Source: Actinomycetota bacterium (lineage in GTDB: Bacteria > Actinomycetota > UBA4738). From it: 5,340 nucleotides of DNA. Below the pieces are notes generated by a model. The model searched no databases, had not been told where the DNA came from, and saw only the letters and a list, made by a program, of their open reading frames with translations. Location: positions 608 to 5,947 of the forward strand of contig VAYC01000166.1 of assembly GCA_005885025.1 (NCBI GenBank), given 5' to 3'. Shown piece after piece: positions 1 to 5,340 of the stretch (within the stretch, counting starts at the first letter, position 1; each line of letters starts with the position of its first letter). A program made the position numbers and the translations under genes.

Positions 1-227
1 AACGCCGGTTCTATCTCGCCAACCATGTCGACGTTGCCAAGCACGAAGGGCCCGGCGGTCCCTGGTTCGAGGTCGAGCTCACCGACGCCTGGGTGTGGGA
101 CATGTACCGGCCTGCCCGGTTCGTCAGCCGGGTGCAGGTTGTGACGATCCACGACGTGAACGTCGAGGACCTCGCGCACAAGGACATTCGTCCCGACGAG
201 GTGGCCGGAAGCGAAGGGATTTCGTAA
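1..227 (+). CDS. DUF2469 family protein (C-terminal part; 5' end outside window)
   Basis: The reading frame enters at base 3 and runs 74 codons to TAA at 225-227; the N-terminus lies upstream of the window. The translation begins RRFYLANHVDV and contains the block WVWDMYRPARFV followed by a DVNVEDL segment. From memory these are the most conserved parts of DUF2469 proteins such as M. tuberculosis Rv2901c, which are about 100 residues long, so roughly a quarter of the protein is missing here. The function of the family is unknown. It is small, probably cytoplasmic (no hydrophobic segment is visible), and is found almost only in Actinobacteria, next to rnhB on one side and yraN on the other. 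This copy has a short charged tail after DVNVEDL (about 16 residues, AHKDIRPDEV and on) that looks unconserved. The family call is secure; any role in DNA metabolism is inferred from neighbours only. Confidence 0.88.
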   Translation, partial: RRFYLANHVDVAKHEGPGGPWFEVELTDAWVWDMYRPARFVSRVQVVTIHDVNVEDLAHKDIRPDEVAGSEGIS

Positions 228-281
228 CAGCGCGAAGTTGCGGTACCTCTTGTGTCGGTGGGTGCACACACACTCGGGTGC

Positions 282-647
282 ATGGAACAGAGATCGGCTC
301 GGGGACACCTTGGTCGTTTCGGTGAGGACGCCGCCATCGATCACTATCGGCGCCAGGGCTATCGCTTGCTCGCGCGAAACTGGACGTGTTCCCTGGGCGA
401 GCTCGATCTCGTCCTCCAGCGGGGTGGCCTCCTGGTGTTCTGCGAGGTCAAGGCGCGATCGGGGAGCGCGTTCGGAGGTCCCTACGAGGCCGTGACCTGG
501 AGGAAGCAGCGCAAGCTGCGGGCTCTGGCGGAGGCGTTCTTGATCGCCTCCCGGCCGCACCCGGACGCTGTTCGCTTCGACGTTGCCAGCGTGACGCTGA
601 AGCCAGGAGGTACGACCAGCGTCTTCGTGTTCGAGTCGGCATTCTGA
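282..647 (+). CDS. yraN: YraN / UPF0102 family endonuclease-like protein
   Basis: This is a 121-residue protein when started at ATG 282. An in-frame GTG at 252 (131 residues) and another at 258 are possible, but no ribosome binding site supports them, and ATG 282 leaves the usual few residues before the conserved LGRFGEDAA. The frame cannot extend further because it is closed by the TAA of the preceding gene at 225-227. The UPF0102 hallmarks occur in order: GRFGEDAA, ARNW, GELDLVL, then VFCEVKAR, and finally VRFDV near the end. E of GRFGE, D of GELD and E/K of EVK are the residues expected for a PD-(D/E)XK nuclease-type fold. The family resembles Holliday junction resolvase and restriction-enzyme folds, but its cellular substrate is not firmly established. 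It is placed directly upstream of comM and dprA, a common arrangement that suggests work on recombination or uptake DNA (inference). No signal peptide or membrane segment is seen. Confidence 0.9.
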   Translation: MEQRSARGHLGRFGEDAAIDHYRRQGYRLLARNWTCSLGELDLVLQRGGLLVFCEVKARSGSAFGGPYEAVTWRKQRKLRALAEAFLIASRPHPDAVRFDVASVTLKPGGTTSVFVFESAF

Positions 648-717
648 AACGGGTCGAGGTCTGCCGGTGTCGCTTCGCCGGTGCGTCCGCGCAGGTCGGG
701 GGCAGTGACCACATGGC
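648..717. other. 70-base spacer between yraN and comM, no clear signal
   Basis: The longest gene-free stretch in the window. It contains the direct repeat GCCGGTG at 663-669 and 677-683 and a G-run at 698-702, which lies 15 bases before the GTG at 718 and is too far for a good ribosome binding site. I see no convincing -35/-10 pair and no hairpin followed by a T-run, so comM is probably transcribed with the upstream genes. Confidence 0.5.
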
Positions 718-2283
718 GTGTCGGTGCCAGCCCCTACGGTTTCGCGGGTGTACGGCCGGGTCTTCGCGGTAGCTGTGGTGGGAATTCAGGGCCGTCTCAT
801 CACGGTGGAGGCGCATGTAGGGCGGGGGTTGCCCGCCCTCACCCTAGCCGGGCTTCCCGGCGTCGCCATCCAGGATGCCCGCGAGCGGGTTCGTCCGGCC
901 GTGGAGAGCTCCGGCCTGACGTGGCCGCTCCGCAGAGTTGTCGTCAACCTGTCGCCCGCGGGGATCCGCAAGGAAGGGCCGGGGTTCGATCTCCCGATCG
1001 CTCTCGGTGTGCTGGCGGCATCGGCTCAGGTCCCGGCGACGCTGCTCGGGTCCTATGCCTTCGCCGGGGAGCTGTCGCTCAAGGGCGAGCTGGTGGCGAC
1101 GGCAGGGATCTTGCCTGTGGCCATGGCAGCAGCGGCCGGGCGGCTCAAGGGGGTCGTCGTCCCGGAGGGCAATGCCGCCGAGGCGGCGCTCGTCGAGGGG
1201 CTCGACGTTGTGGCCGCGCCTTCACTGGCCGCCGTTGCCGGCTTCCTGCGCCGTTCGTGGTCGCCGTCCGCCGAGCGACCGCCGCCTCGGCCCGAGCCCC
1301 AGCCTTCCCGCGACGTCGACCTGGCGGAGGTTCGGGGTCAGGGGATGGCCAGACGCGCTCTGGAGATCGCGGCCGCCGGCGGCCACAACCTGTTGATGGT
1401 CGGACCTCCCGGCGCCGGCAAGACGATGCTCGCCCGCAGACTGCCAACCATCCTGCCGGCCATGACTCGACAGGAGGCGTTGGAAGTGACCCGGCTCCAT
1501 TCGGTGGCCGGGCTCCTGTCCGGAGGGCTCGTGGCGGTCCGTCCGTTTCGATCCCCGCATCACTCGATCTCGGCCCCGGGGCTGCTGGGCGGCGGTTCGG
1601 GGTTCCTGCGACCGGGAGAGGCTTCGCTCGCCCACCACGGTGTCCTGTTCCTCGATGAGCTGAACGAATTCCGACGGGACGCCCTGGAAGGACTGCGCCA
1701 GCCGCTGGAGGACGGGCGGGTGATCGTGGCCCGGGCCTCGGGCGCGGTGGAGTTCCCCGCCCGCTTCGCCCTGGTCGCCGCGTCGAACCCATGTCCCTGC
1801 GGATTCGAAGGGGATCCTCAGCGGATGTGCCGGTGCCTCCCCAATCGCGTCCTCGCCTACCGACAACGACTGTCGGGACCGCTGCTCGATCGGATCGACC
1901 TCCATCTCGCGATGCCGAGGCTGTCTCGAGCCGAGCTGCTCGGAACCGAACCCGGCGAGCCCTCCGCCGCGGTGCGATCCCGGGTCGAACACGCGCGGGC
2001 GAGGCAACGATCGAGCCTGTCCGGAACGCCGTGGACCTGCAATGCCCAGATGCCTGGGGCGCTTGCCCGCCAGCACGCGCGCCTGACCGACGCCGCGGAA
2101 GCCGTCCTTTCCCTGGCCGTGGAGAGCCTCCTGCTGTCTGGCCGTGGGTTCGACCGCGCGCTCAAAGTAGCCAGGACGATCGCTGACCTGGCGGGAGAGG
2201 AGCGCATCCAGGTCGAGCACATGCAGGAGGCCCTGAGCTACCGAGCGGTTCCCTCCTCCGAGGAGCTGGACCATACGGGATGA
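718..2283 (+). CDS. comM: ComM / YifB family Mg-chelatase-like AAA+ ATPase
   Basis: A 521-residue protein, about the normal length for the family. The N-terminal part (about 11-180) is the Lon-protease-like 'ChlI' domain, with GLPGVAIQDARERVRPAV and the NLSPAGIRKEGPGFDLPIAL stretch at about 77-96. A proline-rich linker (about 182-198) leads to the AAA+ core: Walker A GPPGAGKT at 229-236, the family block SPHHSISAPGLLGGG at about 279-293, Walker B VLFLDE at 309-314, sensor NPCPCG at 357-362 and GPLLDRIDLH at 387-396. The C-terminal Mg_chelatase_C region has FDRALKVARTIADL near 478-491. Four cysteines (359, 361, 371, 373) form the family's presumed metal site. In Vibrio cholerae ComM is a hexameric helicase that promotes branch migration during natural transformation; Mg chelation is not its job despite older names. 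The frame is closed by TGA at 706-708, so GTG 718 is the earliest start; GTG 724 and GTG 748 are alternatives, and 748 fits the family N-terminus best. It overlaps dprA by four bases. Confidence 0.95.
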   Translation: MSVPAPTVSRVYGRVFAVAVVGIQGRLITVEAHVGRGLPALTLAGLPGVAIQDARERVRPAVESSGLTWPLRRVVVNLSPAGIRKEGPGFDLPIALGVLAASAQVPATLLGSYAFAGELSLKGELVATAGILPVAMAAAAGRLKGVVVPEGNAAEAALVEGLDVVAAPSLAAVAGFLRRSWSPSAERPPPRPEPQPSRDVDLAEVRGQGMARRALEIAAAGGHNLLMVGPPGAGKTMLARRLPTILPAMTRQEALEVTRLHSVAGLLSGGLVAVRPFRSPHHSISAPGLLGGGSGFLRPGEASLAHHGVLFLDELNEFRRDALEGLRQPLEDGRVIVARASGAVEFPARFALVAASNPCPCGFEGDPQRMCRCLPNRVLAYRQRLSGPLLDRIDLHLAMPRLSRAELLGTEPGEPSAAVRSRVEHARARQRSSLSGTPWTCNAQMPGALARQHARLTDAAEAVLSLAVESLLLSGRGFDRALKVARTIADLAGEERIQVEHMQEALSYRAVPSSEELDHTG

Positions 2284-3518
2284 GCGCCCCGGCGGAGACC
2301 TCGGACGGCGACCGGCGGCTTCGGCGGCCCTCCGATCTGCGCAAGGAAGGCACTCCCCACCGGGGCCGCCCGCACAGGCCGGACGAACCCCCCTTGTCGT
2401 GGCCTGAGCGCTTCGTCGAGTCGGAGGGAGATCGGGCGGCGCTGATCATCCTGCTGCATCTTGCCTCGCTGACCCCGCGCCGGCTACTGCAGCTGGCCCA
2501 GCAAAACCGAACGGCAGCCTCGTGTTTGGACGCGGTGGCTCACGGCGCCGCGGCCAGCGATTCGGACAGGACGCTGGCAGAAGCGATCCGGCCCGACGAA
2601 GTGAGGTCCCAGTCGCGGGAGCTCGGGGCGCGATTGGTCGCGGTGGGGGATCCCGAATATCCGCCGGAGCTGCTCGACCTGTTCGATCCGCCGGCCGGCC
2701 TCTTCGTCCGGGGTCGGCCGCTCGGAGAGTTGACGCCCAGGGTGGCCATGGTCGGAGCCAGGAATTGTTCGCCGTCGGGTCGTGAGGTGGCGACCGTGCT
2801 GGCTCGAGCCCTTGCCCACGCAGGGGTCTGCGTGGTCAGCGGGGGCGCTCGAGGAATCGATGCGGCCGCCCATCGGGGCGCCCTCCGGGCTGGGGGCCAC
2901 ACGATCTCGGTCATGGGATGCGGGATCGACATCCTGTACCCGGGTCAGAACCGCGCGCTCCTGCAAGAGATCGTCGCCTCCGGCGCGGTCGTCAGCGAAT
3001 ACCCGGCCGGCACCCCGGCCGAGCCCTTCCGGTTCCCGGCGCGAAACCGGATCGTGGCCGCGCTGTCGAGGGCGGTGGTAGTCGTAGAGGGCGCCGCGGG
3101 AAGCGGCTCGATGATCACCGCCGACCACGCGCTGGATGTGGGGCGAGACGTCCTTGCGGTGCCCGGCGCTGTCACCAACCCACTGGCCGCGGTCCCGCTG
3201 GCCCTCATCCGTGATGGCGCCACTCTCGTTCGCGGCCCGCGAGACCTGCTCGGGGAGTTGGGGCTTGCCGTGACGGTCCCGGAGGGGCACCGGGGAGGGG
3301 CGTCGGAGGGAGCCGAAGGAGGCGGTCCGGGTTCGATCTCGGCTGGCGAACGGGCCGTGTGGGAGACCCTGACGGTGGCCATGGCCCCCGATTCTCTGGC
3401 CGGGGCGGCGGGGCTGCCCCTGCCCGAGGTGATGTCTGCCCTGGTGGGGCTGGAGCTTCGGGGCAAGGTGCGGCAAATCGGGGGCAGATACGAGCGACGA
3501 CTGGAGGGAAGCCCTTGA
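2280..3518 (+). CDS. dprA: DNA-processing protein DprA (Smf)
   Basis: A 412-residue protein starting at an ATG inside the comM stop (ATGA at 2280-2283), so its translation is probably coupled to comM. An AGGAG at 2261-2265 is too distant (14 bases) to be ideal. DprA binds single-stranded DNA, protects it and loads RecA in transformation. The Rossmann-like core (about 115-325) has MVGARNCSPSG at 157-167, SGGARGIDAAAHRGAL at 187-202, MGCGIDILYPGQN at 212-224, FRFPARNRIVAALS at 250-263 and SGSMITADHAL at 275-285, followed by AVPG. A glycine-rich linker (about 334-351) leads to a C-terminal winged-helix domain (about 352-407) of the DprA_WH type. A helical N-terminal region of SAM/HhH type is likely at about 50-110. 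Residues 1-48 form an extra Arg/Pro/Asp-rich, probably disordered segment longer than in typical DprA; no in-frame ATG or GTG offers a clearly better start. Identity is firm. Many non-competent bacteria keep dprA, so it does not prove competence. Confidence 0.95.
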   Translation: MSAPAETSDGDRRLRRPSDLRKEGTPHRGRPHRPDEPPLSWPERFVESEGDRAALIILLHLASLTPRRLLQLAQQNRTAASCLDAVAHGAAASDSDRTLAEAIRPDEVRSQSRELGARLVAVGDPEYPPELLDLFDPPAGLFVRGRPLGELTPRVAMVGARNCSPSGREVATVLARALAHAGVCVVSGGARGIDAAAHRGALRAGGHTISVMGCGIDILYPGQNRALLQEIVASGAVVSEYPAGTPAEPFRFPARNRIVAALSRAVVVVEGAAGSGSMITADHALDVGRDVLAVPGAVTNPLAAVPLALIRDGATLVRGPRDLLGELGLAVTVPEGHRGGASEGAEGGGPGSISAGERAVWETLTVAMAPDSLAGAAGLPLPEVMSALVGLELRGKVRQIGGRYERRLEGSP

Positions 3519-3542
3519 ACTGCCGAAACGTTGTGCTACAAG
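3515..3542 (+). promoter_or_regulatory. possible internal promoter at the dprA-xerC junction
   Basis: TTGAAC at 3515-3520 and TACAAG at 3537-3542 are separated by 16 bases and each match four of six positions of the sigma70-type consensus (TTGACA, TATAAT). They lie in a short stretch of about 48% GC (3515-3545) in an otherwise strongly GC-rich window, right over the dprA stop. If real, transcription would start near 3549, upstream of the preferred xerC start at 3597, and drive xerC and the sigma gene. The last base of the -10 is not T, and a match this loose can arise by chance. Confidence 0.3.
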
Positions 3543-3587
3543 TCGGGCGGGCTTTCGACAGATGGGAGGACCGCGACGGATTCGACC

Positions 3588-3599
3588 GGAGAGGGGTTG
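3588..3599 (+). promoter_or_regulatory. ribosome binding site and TTG that decide the xerC start
   Basis: GGAGAGGGG (3588-3596) directly precedes TTG 3597-3599, with GGAG ending five bases before the start codon. The earlier in-frame TTG at 3531 has no such site: its nearest G-rich stretch is more than 20 bases upstream, within the dprA end. Confidence 0.65.
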
Positions 3600-4508
3600 G
3601 CGCCCGGAGACCTCGGGGCGATCGACGCGTTCGTGGACCACCTGCTCCTGGAGCGACGGCTCTCCACGCACACGGCGCAGGCCTACCGGACCGATGTCGC
3701 GTCGCTCGGGGTGTTCCTCGGACGCGCCGGCCGAAGCCTGTTCGAGGCCGACTACCGGGTGCTCCGGCGCTGGCTTGCCCACCTCGGAACGCGTGGGTAC
3801 GCGCGGACCAGCGTGGCCCGGAAGGCCGCGGCGATCGGCACGTTCTACGTGTGGGCCACCCGCCGGGGGATGGTCGAGGCGAATCCCGCAGCTCTGCTCT
3901 CCCGCCCGGCGAGGGCATCACGGCTCCCCGGGGTCCTGAAGGTAGCCGAGGCGGAGCAACTGGCCACAGCCCCAACCCCGGCCAACGCCGTGGGTCTGCG
4001 CGACCGGGCCATGCTCGAGCTGCTGTACGGCTCGGGGTTGCGGGTAGCCGAGGCGTGCGGACTGGACCTCGACGACCTGGACATCGAAGGCCAGCGGGTC
4101 CGGGTGATGGGCAAAGGCCGAAAAGAGCGGGTCGTCCCGATGGGGGACTTCGCGGCCCAGGCGCTCGCGCAGTACCTTGAAGCCGGGAGGGGGGCGTTCC
4201 TGCCCCGCGCCGAGTCGCGCCCTAGCGAGGAGGATGCCCTGTTTTTCAACCGGAGGAAGAAGCGCATGACCCCCAGAGACACCAGGGCCATGGTGGAGCG
4301 CTACGCCCGCGTCACTTTGTCCGGCCGGGGCGTGAGCCCTCATACCCTGCGTCACTCCTTCGCCACCCACCTGCTCGAAGCGGGGGCCGACATTCGCGCC
4401 GTCCAAGAGCTGCTCGGGCATGCCAGCCTGGCCACCACCCAGCGATACACTCACGTGTCAAGAACCCGGTTGTTCGACGCCTACCGATCCAGCCATCCGA
4501 GGGCCTGA
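3597..4508 (+). CDS. xerC: Tyrosine recombinase XerC
   Basis: A 303-residue protein from TTG 3597; a longer form from TTG 3531 would be 325 residues, adding 22 that are not family-like. Numbered on the longer form: the N-terminal SAM-like core-binding domain covers about 27-125 (LSTHTAQAYRTDV), and the catalytic domain about 138-318. All active-site residues of the tyrosine recombinase family are present: R171 (GSGLRVAE), K195 (GKGRKER), H271 and R274 (PHTLRHSFATH), H297 (LLGHASL) and the nucleophile Y306 (TTQRYTHV). XerC acts with XerD at dif to resolve chromosome dimers near division. Normal length, an intact active site and the syntenic position after dprA, plus the C-terminus ending HPRA as I recall for M. 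tuberculosis XerC, favour XerC over XerD or a phage integrase. Sequence alone does not fully separate XerC from XerD. Its TGA shares a base with the start of the sigma gene. Confidence 0.9.
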   Translation: MAPGDLGAIDAFVDHLLLERRLSTHTAQAYRTDVASLGVFLGRAGRSLFEADYRVLRRWLAHLGTRGYARTSVARKAAAIGTFYVWATRRGMVEANPAALLSRPARASRLPGVLKVAEAEQLATAPTPANAVGLRDRAMLELLYGSGLRVAEACGLDLDDLDIEGQRVRVMGKGRKERVVPMGDFAAQALAQYLEAGRGAFLPRAESRPSEEDALFFNRRKKRMTPRDTRAMVERYARVTLSGRGVSPHTLRHSFATHLLEAGADIRAVQELLGHASLATTQRYTHVSRTRLFDAYRSSHPRA

Positions 4509-4510
4509 TG
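4499..4510 (+). promoter_or_regulatory. ribosome binding site and TGATG stop-start overlap
   Basis: GAGGG at 4499-4503 stands four bases before ATG 4508-4510, whose A is the last base of the xerC stop TGA (4506-4508). The arrangement predicts reinitiation, so that sigma factor synthesis depends partly on xerC translation. Confidence 0.6.
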
Positions 4511-5335
4511 CCGTCCACCCGATCCGCAGCGAAAGCCAAGGCCGCCGCGCAGGCGGTCAAGGCGAAGGTTCCTGTCACCTTGGAAGGGATCTGGGTGAGC
4601 TACAAGGAGGACGGGTCACCGGAAGCTCGCGAGAAGCTCATCGTCCACTACGCGCCCCTCGTGAAGTACGTGGCCAGCCGCGTGGCGACGGGACTACCCG
4701 CCAACGTCGAGCAAGCCGATCTCGTGTCATACGGCATCTTCGGGCTGATCGACGCCCTGGCGAAGTTCGACCCGTCGCGAGAGATCAAGTTCGAGACGTA
4801 CGCCATCCCCCGGATCCGCGGGGCCATCATCGACGAGCTGAGGTCGCTCGACTGGGTGCCACGGTCCGTGCGGTTCAAGGCGAGAGAGGTGGAGAAGGCG
4901 CACTCAGAGCTCGAGGCGCGGCTGAAGCGGGCGCCGGCCGACGCCGAGATCGCCGAGCACCTCGGGGTGAGCCTCCAGGAGCTCCACGACATCGTGACGC
5001 AGATCTCCTTCGTCACCGTGACGGCGCTGGAGGAGGTCGTCTCGGCCGGTCCGGACCGGGGCGAATCGATGTCGCTCCTGGACACGCTGGCCGACCTGGC
5101 GACCACCGATCCGGCCGCCGGCCTGGAGGGAAACGAAACCCGGCTGATGCTGTCCTCGGCCATCAACTCGCTGTCCGAACGAGAGAAGATCGTCATCACC
5201 CTGTATTACTTCGAGGGGCTCACGCTGGCCGAGATCGGCGACGTCCTGGGCGTAACCGAATCGCGCGTCTGCCAGATCCACACCAAGGCCGTAGGCCTTC
5301 TCCGGAACAACCTCCGGGATCAGGATTCCAACTAG
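4508..5335 (+). CDS. whiG: RNA polymerase sigma factor, WhiG/FliA (sigma-28) type
   Basis: A 275-residue group 3 sigma factor that directs RNA polymerase to a specific promoter class. Region 2 covers about 42-114 (LIVHYAPLVKYVASRVATG, then DLVSYGIFGLIDALAKFD and IKFETYAIPRIRG); the FliA/WhiG signature RGAIIDELRSLDWVPRSVR is at about 104-122. Region 3 is at about 122-175 and region 4 at about 215-267, with the helix-turn-helix LTLAEIGDVLGVTESRVCQIH. These blocks are nearly identical to Streptomyces WhiG as I remember it, including the NVEQAD stretch and the EREK(I/T)V(I/V)TLYY(F/Y)EGLTLAEIG run. Region 1.1 is absent, as expected. The first 22 residues are unusually rich in Ala and Lys. In Streptomyces WhiG starts sporulation and is held by the c-di-GMP-loaded anti-sigma factor RsiG; in motile actinobacteria the same family drives flagellar genes. 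Which applies here cannot be told. ATG 4508 is the chosen start, with GAGGG before it. Confidence 0.92.
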   Translation: MPSTRSAAKAKAAAQAVKAKVPVTLEGIWVSYKEDGSPEAREKLIVHYAPLVKYVASRVATGLPANVEQADLVSYGIFGLIDALAKFDPSREIKFETYAIPRIRGAIIDELRSLDWVPRSVRFKAREVEKAHSELEARLKRAPADAEIAEHLGVSLQELHDIVTQISFVTVTALEEVVSAGPDRGESMSLLDTLADLATTDPAAGLEGNETRLMLSSAINSLSEREKIVITLYYFEGLTLAEIGDVLGVTESRVCQIHTKAVGLLRNNLRDQDSN

Positions 5336-5340
5336 CCCGG

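Noticed and set aside
260..282. Direct repeat GGGTGCA at 260-266 and 276-282 around the yraN start
   Set aside because: Only two 7-base copies in GC-rich sequence; no symmetry or further copies to suggest an operator.
345..351. GCCGATA on the - strand, resembling the -10 of a sigma-28/WhiG promoter
   Set aside because: No TAAA-like -35 at the expected distance, and it lies inside the conserved yraN coding sequence pointing against the genes.
681..1658. 325-codon frame on the + strand overlapping comM
   Set aside because: Arg/Gly/Pro-rich shadow of comM in another frame; contains no conserved motif.
1222..2274. Open reading frame of 350 codons on the - strand, opposite comM
   Set aside because: No family motif and low-complexity composition; the opposite strand encodes the complete, conserved ComM AAA+ core.
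718..2283. Magnesium chelatase of chlorophyll or cobalamin synthesis
   Set aside because: The fused Lon-like N-terminal domain, the four-cysteine motif and the dprA neighbour are those of ComM/YifB, not of BchI/ChlI or CobN partners.
2484..3782. Open reading frame of 432 codons on the - strand, opposite dprA and xerC
   Set aside because: The translation is rich in Arg, Pro, Gly and Ser without recognisable domains and lies antisense to two well-identified genes. High GC content removes stop codons from such frames.
3597..4508. Tyrosine recombinase as a sign of a mobile element or integron
   Set aside because: Length, motifs and conserved neighbours fit chromosomal XerC; no attachment-site repeats, tRNA gene, cargo or change in composition is visible.

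Overview
The window is GC-rich (very strong G/C preference at third codon positions), fully coding on the + strand, and looks like a chromosomal segment of an actinobacterium (Actinomycetota). Three things point there: the first gene belongs to the DUF2469 family, which is essentially confined to Actinobacteria; the last gene is a close relative of the Streptomyces sigma factor WhiG; and the order DUF2469 - yraN - comM - dprA - xerC matches the conserved order I know from Mycobacterium tuberculosis (Rv2901c to Rv2894c), although fdhD and viuB, which interrupt that run in M. tuberculosis, are absent here. I cannot assign a genus; the divergence from both Streptomyces and Mycobacterium suggests a less-studied lineage.

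Layout: 1-227, the C-terminal 74 codons of a DUF2469 protein; 282-647, YraN/UPF0102 nuclease-fold protein; a 70-base spacer; 718-2283, ComM-type AAA+ ATPase; 2280-3518, DprA, overlapping comM by four bases; 3597-4508, XerC-type tyrosine recombinase, most likely starting at a TTG behind a good ribosome binding site rather than at the upstream TTG 3531; 4508-5335, WhiG/FliA-type sigma factor, starting inside the xerC stop codon. Five bases follow the last stop.

The genes are tightly packed and probably form one transcription unit, with a possible internal promoter at the dprA-xerC junction (a short stretch of about 48% GC). The middle genes share a theme of DNA handling: DprA loads RecA on incoming single strands, ComM drives branch migration of the recombination intermediate, YraN has a PD-(D/E)XK nuclease-like core, and XerC resolves chromosome dimers. 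The sigma gene is translationally tied to this block although its expected regulon (sporulation or motility) is different. I see no mobile element, RNA gene, CRISPR array or clear terminator. This is mainly a conserved housekeeping neighbourhood. The most useful points are start-site corrections, the junction promoter candidate, the sigma/xerC coupling, and two poorly understood families (DUF2469 and YraN) in a recombination context.
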